Positions 1 through 8,741 of a stretch of 64,000 nt of DNA are shown piece by piece; positions within the stretch are counted from its first letter, which is position 1, and the number at the start of each line of letters is the position of its first letter. The DNA comes from Mesostigma viride (taxonomy: Eukaryota > Streptophyta > Mesostigmatophyceae > Mesostigmatales > Mesostigmataceae), in assembly GCA_009746045.1 (NCBI GenBank), contig RPFO01000702.1, positions 934,001-998,000 on the forward strand, in the 5' to 3' direction. The position numbers were made by a program, and so were the translations under genes. The notes below the pieces were generated by a model. It was not told where the DNA came from, searched no databases, and was given only the letters and a program-made list of their open reading frames with translations.

Positions 1-174
1 AATGTGAAAGCTATGAGGAAAGATGTTTTAGCAAAATGTTATGGCGGTGATATTACCAGAAAAAGGAAATTGCTTGAAAAACAGAAAGCCGGGAAAAAAC
101 GAATGAGAAATATAGGGAATGTCGAAATTCCGCAATCTGCCTTTATTGCCGCTCTAAAAGTAGGGGATAATTGA
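1..174 (+). CDS. lepA: Elongation factor 4 (LepA), C-terminal end only
   Basis: The window opens inside this gene, in frame from base 1 to a TGA at 172-174, giving 57 residues. The translation contains the hallmark LepA tail ([21 protein letters not shown], about residues 13-33, then GNVEIPQ). This region is unique to EF4, the ribosome-associated GTPase that back-translocates stalled ribosomes. The GTPase domain lies upstream of the window. No clear terminator follows. Confidence 0.95.
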   Translation, partial: NVKAMRKDVLAKCYGGDITRKRKLLEKQKAGKKRMRNIGNVEIPQSAFIAALKVGDN

Positions 175-454
175 TTCTGGCAAAAACACTATCTTATTAT
201 GTTGGTGCAGACTCAGTCTATAAAATAACTATTATGAAAACCACCTTAACAGGACTTTCCCTTATAATTAAATATAAGGTATGTGGGTTCTACAGAAGAG
301 GAGATTTTTGTTATGGCTGCATAAAAAGGGACTATTATCGTCTCTAGTTTTTGGGCAAAATGGACGTAGACAGCGATAATATAGTTGTACTTGAAAACCA
401 CATATTTTTCTTGTACATAAACAAACTTTCCGATCTTAAATTAGTTAACTAAAA

Positions 455-1117
455 CTAATAATTATCTTCACTTTCACCAGATATTACTATCTGATAATTG
501 TATATACTAATATTTTTCTTGGAGGCAACTTCATAAATATTAGACAGTTCTGGGTAATATTCAGGAGTAGCAAGCTTGTGTCCTTTTAAAAACAGGCGCG
601 TTTGTAAGTTTCCAAGCTTTCTGTGCTCAACCCTAACATTAATATGGGATTCAATTCCATGAACTGCGGGAGGGTATACCGTAATAAAGTGAAATTCCCC
701 TTTATTATTTGTTGTGGCAACTCCGTTACCAGTAAAAGTGAGGGTTTTATCAGTATCTATAAGTTTTTTATTGAGATCTTTTTTAAATGGCTGGTAAGGA
801 TATTTTCCTTTGCAGTTAATTTGCCAAATATATACTTTAGCATCACCAACCGGAACACAGTTTTGATCTACCACTACTCCGGTTATAATAATTTTTTCCC
901 CGCAGTACAAAGACTCTTGGCCGGTTTCACGTAATAAATTATTAGTTAATTCAAAATTTTCTGGTTCGTAGTTATTCTCTGCTTTTGGGGTGATTTTACA
1001 AAAATTCATTTTATTTAAATAGAAATCAGAATGTGAAGAATCTGCCAAGCTCTTGTTAAGACAAATTATGTTTATGAATATGAAAGCAAAAAATATATTA
1101 AATTTCATAGAAACCAT
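455..1117 (-). CDS. Exported intradiol (protocatechuate 3,4-) dioxygenase-like protein
   Basis: An N-terminal hydrophobic segment ending ...CLNKSLADS looks like a Sec signal peptide. The open frame reaches 1162, but the signal peptide fits better with the ATG codons at 1117 or 1108. The mature part carries the beta-sandwich core of intradiol ring-cleavage dioxygenases: GVVVDQNCVPVGDAKVYIW, then a GxGVATTNNKGEFHFITVYPP stretch and HINVRVEH. The Tyr/His iron-ligand pattern is only partly recognisable, so catalysis on catechols is uncertain. Exported relatives are usually annotated only as dioxygenases without a known substrate. It stands alone, with no aromatic-degradation genes nearby. Confidence 0.65.
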   Translation of the reverse strand: MVSMKFNIFFAFIFINIICLNKSLADSSHSDFYLNKMNFCKITPKAENNYEPENFELTNNLLRETGQESLYCGEKIIITGVVVDQNCVPVGDAKVYIWQINCKGKYPYQPFKKDLNKKLIDTDKTLTFTGNGVATTNNKGEFHFITVYPPAVHGIESHINVRVEHRKLGNLQTRLFLKGHKLATPEYYPELSNIYEVASKKNISIYNYQIVISGESEDNY

Positions 1118-1380
1118 TATAAAATAAATTATCCCAGATATTGTGGTGCTTGCTATGAGCATAATAAATTCTTATTTATGTGAATAGTTTAATATTAAAT
1201 TAGAATTAGCAGTTTCTTAGAACTGGGTGAAAAAGCCTCACATTATCTTGCTTTGAGATTGAATCTTAATAATTACCACAATAGAAAAAGTTTTTTGCTG
1301 TTAAGAAGAGTGTTATTTGTAATTTCTAAGCTCTTAATTTACTATCTGGGTAATTAGTTAAAAATACAGGAAATATAACG

Positions 1381-2400
1381 ATGCAAAAAATATTAACTTT
1401 AATCATTTCAATTGCTATTATTTACATGATATTTAAACATAATATCGACGGTATTAAAGTACCTCCTGTTGAAATGAATGATAAGAATAAACCTGATAAT
1501 TCTAGCTCTAGCACCCAAGTTCCTACCGATATGACCGGTAATTTTGTTGAAAAGACTATTTCGAATGTGCTTGTTAATGTTTTAAAAACAGATGAAGGAA
1601 GAATGTTTTTTGAAAATATTCTGCAACCTATAAATAAACCGATGGCTGGTTCAGGACAAGGATTTAAGATTAACAACGATAATTTAGTCGAGGCCATGTT
1701 TGATATAAAAACTTTTGGCGAAGGCGGGGAAGGTCCAGCAACATGCGGACATGTGGTAACTGTGGCGTATAAGATTCTAGCTGCTAATAATATGCTTATT
1801 AGCGAAAAAACAGTTACTTATCCCCTTGGTAGCGACCAGATAGCTCCTGGTGTGGATGCCGTCATTGTTGGCATGAAAATTGGTCAGACAAGACATGCCG
1901 TAATCTCAAGTAAATATACAGATAGGGTAGGGGCGCAAACTGATAAAGTAGATAGTTTTAAACTTAATGTAATTCTTAAAGAAATAATGCCCCAAAATTT
2001 TGTAGATGAAGACGTTAAGGTTTTTGATGATGAAATAGCTTATAAACTACCTTTATTGTGTGGAGGTAATGCAGTTTATAATGCTAGGATTATCAAACTT
2101 AGCAATAGCGAAGTGATTTATGATTCAAAATCATCCGGTAATAAAATAAATATGAAAGTTGGTAATTTAGCTTATCCGGTTATTTTCTCCTATGCGCTTC
2201 ATAATAAGATTCCAGTTGGTATCAGAACAGTAATAGCTAAAGGTAAGTTATTTAAATCATTTCTTAACGAGTTTAGTACAATTTTTCCACAAACAAAATT
2301 GCCGGAAAATGAATATTTTATGCTGGAATTATATGATTTTGAAAATAATCTGACTAACAATAGTAATAACTTACTAATTCAAAAGCCAAATAATAAGTAA
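1381..2400 (+). CDS. Membrane-anchored FKBP-like protein
   Basis: The 339-residue protein has one N-terminal membrane segment (residues 2-19) and a Ser-rich linker. Around residues 110-180 it has a stretch resembling the FKBP-type peptidyl-prolyl isomerase fold: VTVAYKILAANNMLISE, YPLGSDQIAPGVDAVIVGMKIGQTRHAVI. The second half may hold another copy of the fold, but this is weak. By topology it should face the periplasm, which suggests a chaperone or foldase role there. The key FKBP aromatic residues are not clearly conserved, so enzymatic activity is unproven. Confidence 0.55.
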   Translation: MQKILTLIISIAIIYMIFKHNIDGIKVPPVEMNDKNKPDNSSSSTQVPTDMTGNFVEKTISNVLVNVLKTDEGRMFFENILQPINKPMAGSGQGFKINNDNLVEAMFDIKTFGEGGEGPATCGHVVTVAYKILAANNMLISEKTVTYPLGSDQIAPGVDAVIVGMKIGQTRHAVISSKYTDRVGAQTDKVDSFKLNVILKEIMPQNFVDEDVKVFDDEIAYKLPLLCGGNAVYNARIIKLSNSEVIYDSKSSGNKINMKVGNLAYPVIFSYALHNKIPVGIRTVIAKGKLFKSFLNEFSTIFPQTKLPENEYFMLELYDFENNLTNNSNNLLIQKPNNK

Positions 2401-2463
2401 TAGAAGTCAGGACCGACTAGTGCAACACGTTGAGAAGGTCTTAGTTATATTTTAGAAAGAATT

Positions 2464-3009
2464 ATGAATATTCATTTTGAAAAAGCTGCTTTAAAGCATA
2501 TCGATATTATTTTTAGCTGGCTTCAGGAGAAGCATATTCAGGAATTTTGGGATAATAGTCAGAATCATAAAGACGATATCTTAAATTTTATCTATGAAAA
2601 GCCACAAAAATATTTTGCTGGCACAACGAAGTATTGAGTTGGTTATATTGATGGCAAGCCGTACGCTTTCATTTTATCAGATATTTTAGAAAGAACCCAG
2701 ACAGATCTTTCAGAAGTCCATCTGGCAAATATGTCGCAGGTAGGGCATACCATATCACTCGATTTTGGTATAGGAAATAAAAAATATTTAGGATGTGGGC
2801 TCGGTGCCCCAACTTTGTCTGCATTTGTCACTTTTTATAAAGATGAAGTTGATAATAAAGCGGATACTTTTTTTATTGATCCCGATGAAAATAATCCTAG
2901 AGCTATCCGTGTATATAATAAAGCCGGCTTTAATAAAGCAGGTCAGTATGAGGTTACCGAAGGATGCTTTATTTGGCATGGAAGCGATTTAATGGTAAAA
3001 AAGGTATAA
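2464..3009 (+). pseudogene. GNAT acetyltransferase (AAC(6')-like) interrupted by an in-frame TGA
   Basis: An ATG at 2464 opens a frame that stops at TGA 2635-2637 and then continues in the same frame to 3009. The two parts together make one GNAT-fold protein of about 180 residues. The acetyl-CoA region (LGCGLGAPTLSAFV) and the tail IDPDENNPRAIRVYNKAGF match aminoglycoside-6'-acetyltransferase-type N-acetyltransferases. The stop lies at TKY-stop-VGYIDGKPYAF, where many relatives have Trp, so a TGG-to-TGA change is the simplest explanation. Either the gene is dead or the TGA is read through. Expression of the 3' part from ATG 2731 would lack the first strands. Confidence 0.75.
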
Positions 3010-3252
3010 GGGTAAATATATAGGGCAGAAGGCAGAAATTATAGCACAAACCTTAGTATTTAGCCGGTTTATTAATATTTAGATGAGGGGGTTATTCGTT
3101 GTTGACCTATTAACTATAGACCTTGGTCCATCATTATTAGTGCCAAGCACCACTGAATTGTTTATATACTCCCATGAATTCATTGTTACTCTTCTGTTTT
3201 TCCCTTGTTTAGAGAATCTACAGAAGGCAAGCTAATTCCTGGCAAGAAAATA

Positions 3253-3909
3253 CTAGATTGATTTAACAGATTCAGTTGTGTCTGCCTCATTACTTGGATC
3301 GGAATTTTTAGTGCGGGGAGTAGATTGAGTTTTCTGTTTGTTATCGGTTTCGCTGTAATTACCTAAATTATCTGTATTCTTCCCTGAAGTTCTTGTATTT
3401 GTCTGAGCTTTTTCTAATTCCTTAGCTGTTGGGCATCTGTAATTAGCCATTTCGTTTTTAGTTTCATTAAGCATTGTTTTAATTTGGTCAAGTTCCGCTC
3501 TTAAGGCTGAATTATCCTCCAAGTAGCGGTCGTCAGCTCGTGGGCTATTTCTAACTAAAACAGGATAGGCTTTATTTTGTTTTTCTTTAGACTTTTTACC
3601 TATATATTTACTTTCAAGTTCCTGTTCAAGAATTGAGCGATACATATCCTTATTTGCTTGAGAAATATTTTCGTTTTCAAGTAAATCGTCATATTCGTCA
3701 TCCTCGTCAGCGTAGTCATTATTTGCTACATTTTGTTTTGCTTTAGTAATATATTTTTTATTATATAAAGGCGCTCTTTTACCGCCTTTAGCACCTTTAG
3801 TATCAAAAAGCTTATTATTAGCTGATTTTTTAAAATACCCTTCCGGACCAGTAGCGCAGGATGACAGAAGAAAAATGGAAAGGACAAAAATAACTGCTTT
3901 ATTTAACAT
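3253..3909 (-). CDS. Putative lipoprotein, unknown function
   Basis: The 218-residue protein begins with a lipoprotein signal (MLNKAVIFVLSIFLLSSC) whose lipobox LSSC places the acylated Cys at about residue 18. The rest is hydrophilic: a basic stretch, an acidic run (DYADEDDEYDDLLENEN), a predicted coiled-coil helix around 130-155, and a Thr/Asn/Ser-rich C-terminal tail. No catalytic motif is visible. It is probably anchored in the inner or outer membrane. It stands alone between a noncoding stretch and murG. Confidence 0.6.
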   Translation of the reverse strand: MLNKAVIFVLSIFLLSSCATGPEGYFKKSANNKLFDTKGAKGGKRAPLYNKKYITKAKQNVANNDYADEDDEYDDLLENENISQANKDMYRSILEQELESKYIGKKSKEKQNKAYPVLVRNSPRADDRYLEDNSALRAELDQIKTMLNETKNEMANYRCPTAKELEKAQTNTRTSGKNTDNLGNYSETDNKQKTQSTPRTKNSDPSNEADTTESVKSI

Positions 3910-4011
3910 GAATTTTTCCGATTATCATTTAACAATCAAATATATACAAGATCAATTAATGTCATATATAGCAGATAGTTGCAACCATGTTATTGCAGTT
4001 CAACTATAAAA

Positions 4012-5106
4012 CTAAGTAATTATTTTTAGGACTGTGTTGGCTAAATGCTTAGTGCCATCTGTTTTGCGCTTTAATAGGTTAAGTGAGGCTTCCTTAATTA
4101 TGGAAGGGGTGTCAATTAAACTATGGAGTTTATCTGCTAAAACTTCAGCTGTTACCTCTTCTTGCCGATAGTACCACGAACAATTAGAATCTTGCAGAGA
4201 TTTAGCATTATAATATTGATGATCGTCCGCAGAAGAAGGAAGCGGTATAAATATTGCCGGTAATCCTATTTGAGTTAATTCTGCTATGGTTGTTGCGCCA
4301 GCCCTTGCAATAACTAAATGGCTATTTTCGTACTGTTTATAAATATCATGAAAAAAATCGGAGAGGGTACTTTGGATTTTTAAATTATCATAAGCTTTTT
4401 TAACTCTTTCCTTGTCATTTTCCAGCACTTGCTGAACAATTCTTATCTCAGTTTCCGGATACTTAGTTAGAAGAATCTTTATTGCTTCTGGTACTAGGCT
4501 TGAGAAAATTTTTGCCCCTTGACTTCCGCCAAATACCAGTAAATTAAAAGGCTTATTGCTAAAACTGCTTTTTTCTGGAAGGTTTTTGATCTTATCTCGG
4601 ACGAAATCACCTGTTATTAAGATTTTGTCTGAATAGTTTGTCGGTAAATTTTGAGTGCTTTTATAGGCTAAAGCTATAAGTATTGCTTTTTTTGTAAAAA
4701 ATTTATTACTTTTACCAAAAAAAGAATTTTGTTCGTAAACAATAGTCGGGATAGAAAGTAATTGTCCTATAAACATTAATGGGAAACTAGGGTAGCCTCC
4801 AAACCCTATAATAAGCTTTGGTTTAAGTTTTTTAATTAATATAAATGCTTTAATTAAAGATAAATAAATTGAAAAAGGGATTTTTAATTTATTGATTATT
4901 CCTCTAAGGTTTATGTACAAATCAACTATGTGAGACTTGATGTTTATATCATTAGTCAAATATTTTTTACATCTATTATCAGTGGAAAGGTGAACTTCTA
5001 GTTCTAAGTTTTTAGCTAATTCTTCTGCCAATGCCACTGCTGGAAAAAAGTGCCCGCCAGTACCACCGGCGGTTAGTAATATTATTTTTCTCTTTTTTGG
5101 GGGCAT
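4012..5106 (-). CDS. murG: UDP-GlcNAc:lipid I N-acetylglucosaminyltransferase MurG
   Basis: MurG adds GlcNAc to lipid I to make lipid II at the inner face of the cytoplasmic membrane. The 364-residue length is normal. The GGTGGHFFPA glycine loop sits at residues 14-23, GGSQGAK near 194, and the UDP-GlcNAc site RAGATTIAEL..GLPAIFIPLP near 268. It follows ftsW by 17 bases in the order grxC-ftsW-murG, so lipid II synthesis and septal polymerisation are probably transcribed together. Its presence implies that the organism still makes some peptidoglycan. Confidence 0.96.
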   Translation of the reverse strand: MPPKKRKIILLTAGGTGGHFFPAVALAEELAKNLELEVHLSTDNRCKKYLTNDINIKSHIVDLYINLRGIINKLKIPFSIYLSLIKAFILIKKLKPKLIIGFGGYPSFPLMFIGQLLSIPTIVYEQNSFFGKSNKFFTKKAILIALAYKSTQNLPTNYSDKILITGDFVRDKIKNLPEKSSFSNKPFNLLVFGGSQGAKIFSSLVPEAIKILLTKYPETEIRIVQQVLENDKERVKKAYDNLKIQSTLSDFFHDIYKQYENSHLVIARAGATTIAELTQIGLPAIFIPLPSSADDHQYYNAKSLQDSNCSWYYRQEEVTAEVLADKLHSLIDTPSIIKEASLNLLKRKTDGTKHLANTVLKIIT

Positions 5107-5123
5107 AGTTAATATTAACGTGT

Positions 5124-6257
5124 TTAAATTTCAACATTTTGGAGTCTGTATTTAACCAAAGAAGCTTTTCGTTTAGTAAGGCCAAGTAGCATTCCCATTC
5201 CTGTGCTAATAGCTAAAGTAGATGATCCTCCATAGCTTATAAAGGGCAGAGTCATACCTTTTGTCGGTAATAAATTCAAACTAACACCCATATTAATAAC
5301 AGCCTGTAAGCCGAACTGGGAGATAATGCCGATAGCAGCAATTTGGATGAATTTATCATCTTCATGCAGTAGATTAATCAGAATTCTAATTACAATATAA
5401 GCAAATGTAATGATAATCATAAGGCAGATAATTGCTCCGAACTCTTCGCCGGCTACGGCAAAAATAAAATCGGTATGTGAATCTGGTAAAAATTGCTTTA
5501 CTGAACCTTCTCCTGGCCCTTTTCCATATAAACCGCCTGATTCAAAAGCCTCTAATGATCTTGTTACCTGATAATTTTCACTATTAACCGGGTCAAGAAA
5601 TCGGTTAATTCGAGAGGCTACATGGGGTAGTAATAAATAAGCACCGATGCTTCCGAAAACCGAGGCAAAAATAGCAATAAATAACCAAATGATTGGTAAG
5701 CCAGCAACAAATAATTGAATGCCAAAAACAGCTGATACCATCACGAGCATACCAAAATCCGGCTGGATAATTAATAATGCCGCAACACTTACAAACAGTA
5801 TAAAACATACTTTAAAACTGGGAAACTCCTCGTAATAGTGCAGAGATAATATCCAGCCGGTGACAACAGCAAAAAAAGGTTTCATAAACTCTGATGGTTG
5901 ATAGGAAAATCCACCTATATTTATCCACCGCGTCGCACCTTTAACTTCAAAACCATAGAACTTAACCAAAACAAGCATAAGTAAGCTTCCTAAAAACCCA
6001 AATATGGCAAGTCTCCTAATCCATTTTTTATCCAGTAATGAAAAAGTTAAAATTATTATCACCGCAAGGGCTAAAAATACTACGTGCCTTGAAGAGAAAT
6101 AATTATCGGTAAGTCCAATTCTATTAGCAACTGCTGGACTCGCAGTAGTCACTAACATCAGGCTAAAAGCAAGGAGAATAACCATGGCAATTATGGTCTG
6201 CTGGTCAATTACTTTCCACCATCTATTAATAAAGTTATTTTTTACCGAAGTTTGCAT
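5124..6257 (-). CDS. ftsW: SEDS-family peptidoglycan glycosyltransferase FtsW
   Basis: The 377-residue polytopic protein has about ten membrane segments and SEDS signatures: GATRWINIGGFSYQPSEFMKP, the LPDSHTDFIFAVAGEEFG loop and the terminal PFISYGGSS. It polymerises lipid II glycan strands at the division septum with a class B PBP. Its pairing with murG and the septal-type motifs favour FtsW over RodA. Confidence 0.92.
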   Translation of the reverse strand: MQTSVKNNFINRWWKVIDQQTIIAMVILLAFSLMLVTTASPAVANRIGLTDNYFSSRHVVFLALAVIIILTFSLLDKKWIRRLAIFGFLGSLLMLVLVKFYGFEVKGATRWINIGGFSYQPSEFMKPFFAVVTGWILSLHYYEEFPSFKVCFILFVSVAALLIIQPDFGMLVMVSAVFGIQLFVAGLPIIWLFIAIFASVFGSIGAYLLLPHVASRINRFLDPVNSENYQVTRSLEAFESGGLYGKGPGEGSVKQFLPDSHTDFIFAVAGEEFGAIICLMIIITFAYIVIRILINLLHEDDKFIQIAAIGIISQFGLQAVINMGVSLNLLPTKGMTLPFISYGGSSTLAISTGMGMLLGLTKRKASLVKYRLQNVEI

Positions 6258-6286
6258 TATTGTATTTTTCTATGCTAGGGGTACTA

Positions 6287-6538
6287 TTAAGCAAGTCTTT
6301 CATCTAATTTTCCCTGTTTTTCAAGCTCATACAAATCATCACATCCTCCGACGTGAAAATCACCAATGAATATTTGAGGGACAGTTTTTCTTCCCCCTGC
6401 TTTTTGGATCATCTCTTCCCTAATGCTTGGATCTTCAGCGCTTATTTCCTGGTAAGTCGCACCTTTACGGTCAAGTAATGCTTTAGCACGAACGCAGTAC
6501 GGACAAGTTGTGGTCGTATAGATAGTAATTTTTTGCAT
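6287..6538 (-). CDS. grxC: Glutaredoxin 3
   Basis: This 83-residue thioredoxin-fold protein has the dithiol site CPYC at residues 12-15, the cis-proline TVPQIFIG and the GGCDD glutathione-binding turn. It reduces disulfides using glutathione, for example in ribonucleotide reductase. It is the first gene of the minus-strand run into ftsW (29 bases apart) and is divergent from uvrB. Confidence 0.93.
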   Translation of the reverse strand: MQKITIYTTTTCPYCVRAKALLDRKGATYQEISAEDPSIREEMIQKAGGRKTVPQIFIGDFHVGGCDDLYELEKQGKLDERLA

Positions 6539-6610
6539 AAAAAAACTCGTTATTTTTTGGTAATGATTTATAGTTATAGTTAAAATATTTCAAGTAGTAT
6601 ACCAGAGTCA

Positions 6611-8608
6611 ATGAGCCTTTTCAAATTACATTCAGAATATAAACCGGGCGGTGACCAACCAAAGGCGATAAAAGAGCTGCTTGCAGGTCTTGAAGCCGAG
6701 GAGAAATCGCAAATGCTACTTGGTATTACTGGTTCTGGCAAAACCTTTACCATGGCAAATGTAATTGCTGCCTCAAATAGACCGTCGTTAATTATGGCAC
6801 ATAACAAAACGTTAGCGGCTCAGATTTATTCGGAACTTAAAAGTATGTTTCCAGAAAATGCCGTTGAATATTTTGTTTCATATTATGATTATTATCAACC
6901 GGAAGCATATATTCCTAGAACCGATACCTATATTGAAAAAGATTCGTCAATTAACGAGCAGATCGATCTGCTCCGGCATTCTGCAACCAGGTCCTTGCTT
7001 GAACGCAGAGACGTAATAGTCGTTTCGTCTGTTTCTTGTATCTATGGTCTTGGTTCACCGGAACTTTATTCCCAGATGACGCAAGAACTCGAAGCTGGTA
7101 AAAAATATAAGCGCAGTGAGCTGCTGCTAAAACTTGTGGATCTGCAATATGAAAGAAATGATATTGCTTTTGAGAGAGGTACATTTCGAATTCGAGGGGA
7201 ATCAATCGATATATTTCCTTCCCATTATGCTACCAGAGCTTGGAGGTTATCTTTTTTCGGGGATGAGCTTGAATATATCAATGAATTCGATCCGCTAACA
7301 GGTGAAAAATTTAGAAAGTTAGAGAAAGCTATTATTTATGCTAACTCTCACTTTGTTACGCCAGCTGCGGTAATTAAGACTGCTATTGCCAATATAGAAA
7401 TTGAATTAGAGGAGAGGTTAGCTTATTTGAAATCTTTAGATAAACATCTTGAGTATCAAAGGTTAAAACAGAGAACGGATTATGATATTGAAATGCTGCA
7501 AAGCACCGGAACGTGTAAAGGAATCGAAAATTATTCGAGATTTTTAACCGGTAGGGCAGCAGGCATGCCGCCCCCGACCCTATTTGAATATTTACCAAAA
7601 GATGGTTTGTTGTTTGTTGACGAAAGCCATGTAACGATTCCTCAAATTAGAGCGATGTATAATGGTGATCGGGCTCGCAAAAGCTCCCTCGTTGAATATG
7701 GATTTAGGTTACCTTCTGCGCTTGATAACAGACCGCTAAAATTTGAAGAATGGATGGAACTAAGACCTCAAACTATTTTCGTCTCGGCTACTCCATCGGC
7801 TTTTGAACTGGAAGAAACCCAGGGAGTAATTGTTGAGTTAATTATAAGGCCGACAGGCCTGATTGATCCGGAGTGTATAGTAAAACCGGCAGTTAATCAG
7901 GTAGAAGATTTAATAGATGAAATAAAAAATACAGTTGCTCGGGGCTTTAGGATTCTGGTAACAACACTTACCAAGAAAATGGCAGAAGATTTGACCTCTT
8001 ACCTCCAGGAACTAGGTTATAAAGTTAGCTATTTGCATTCAGCTATTCAGACCTTAGAAAGGGTAGAGATAATCAGGGATTTAAGAAATGGTGATATTGA
8101 TATAATTGTCGGCGTTAATCTACTTAGGGAAGGTCTAGATATTCCTGAATGCGGACTCGTTGCCATTCTTGATGCGGATAAGGAGGGTTTCTTGCGCTCA
8201 GAAACAGCGCTTATTCAAACAATTGGTAGGGCGGCTAGAAATAGCGAAGGGAGGGTTTTGCTATACGCTGATAAAATCACAAATTCCATGCAAAAAGCTT
8301 TAGAGGAAACATCACGAAGAAGGACTATACAGCAAGAGTATAACAAAAAACATAACATCATTCCAAGAACCATTAAGACCAAGATTCAAGCCTTACTTGA
8401 ACTAGAAAGAGCAAGTAGTGTGGTAAAAACTGATAAAGCTTCTAATGAGCTACAGAATATTATAAATGACCCTAAAAAACTAAAATCCTGCATTGATGCT
8501 CTCCGTAAACAAATGCGAACCTGTGCAAGTAATTTGGAGTTTGAGGAAGCTACTAAATTAAGGGATCAAATATTTACACTTGAAGAAGCCTTAATTGAAT
8601 TAATATAA
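6611..8608 (+). CDS. uvrB: Excinuclease ABC subunit B
   Basis: UvrB is the damage-verifying helicase-like subunit of nucleotide excision repair. The 665-residue protein shows Walker A GITGSGKT (38-45), the DNA-clamping beta-hairpin region [21 protein letters not shown], the helicase motif [17 protein letters not shown] and QTIGRAARN. The C-terminal UVR motif (about 625-660) binds UvrC. The length is full and no defect is seen. Confidence 0.97.
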   Translation: MSLFKLHSEYKPGGDQPKAIKELLAGLEAEEKSQMLLGITGSGKTFTMANVIAASNRPSLIMAHNKTLAAQIYSELKSMFPENAVEYFVSYYDYYQPEAYIPRTDTYIEKDSSINEQIDLLRHSATRSLLERRDVIVVSSVSCIYGLGSPELYSQMTQELEAGKKYKRSELLLKLVDLQYERNDIAFERGTFRIRGESIDIFPSHYATRAWRLSFFGDELEYINEFDPLTGEKFRKLEKAIIYANSHFVTPAAVIKTAIANIEIELEERLAYLKSLDKHLEYQRLKQRTDYDIEMLQSTGTCKGIENYSRFLTGRAAGMPPPTLFEYLPKDGLLFVDESHVTIPQIRAMYNGDRARKSSLVEYGFRLPSALDNRPLKFEEWMELRPQTIFVSATPSAFELEETQGVIVELIIRPTGLIDPECIVKPAVNQVEDLIDEIKNTVARGFRILVTTLTKKMAEDLTSYLQELGYKVSYLHSAIQTLERVEIIRDLRNGDIDIIVGVNLLREGLDIPECGLVAILDADKEGFLRSETALIQTIGRAARNSEGRVLLYADKITNSMQKALEETSRRRTIQQEYNKKHNIIPRTIKTKIQALLELERASSVVKTDKASNELQNIINDPKKLKSCIDALRKQMRTCASNLEFEEATKLRDQIFTLEEALIELI

Positions 8609-8741
8609 AAATTTTAAATTGTATTAGAATGCATTAAAGCTTTTGCTTATTTTATAATAACTGAGTATATACTAGGTTGACTATGACAGGAATGTAATAT
8701 AACTTTTAGTATGTTTAAAAAGGTTGATTCTTAGTTAAAAT

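Noticed and set aside
234..347. Short frame MKTTLTGLSLIIKYKVCGFY... of 37 codons after lepA
   Set aside because: It has no ribosome site, no relatives I recognise and sits in an AT-rich spacer; probably chance.
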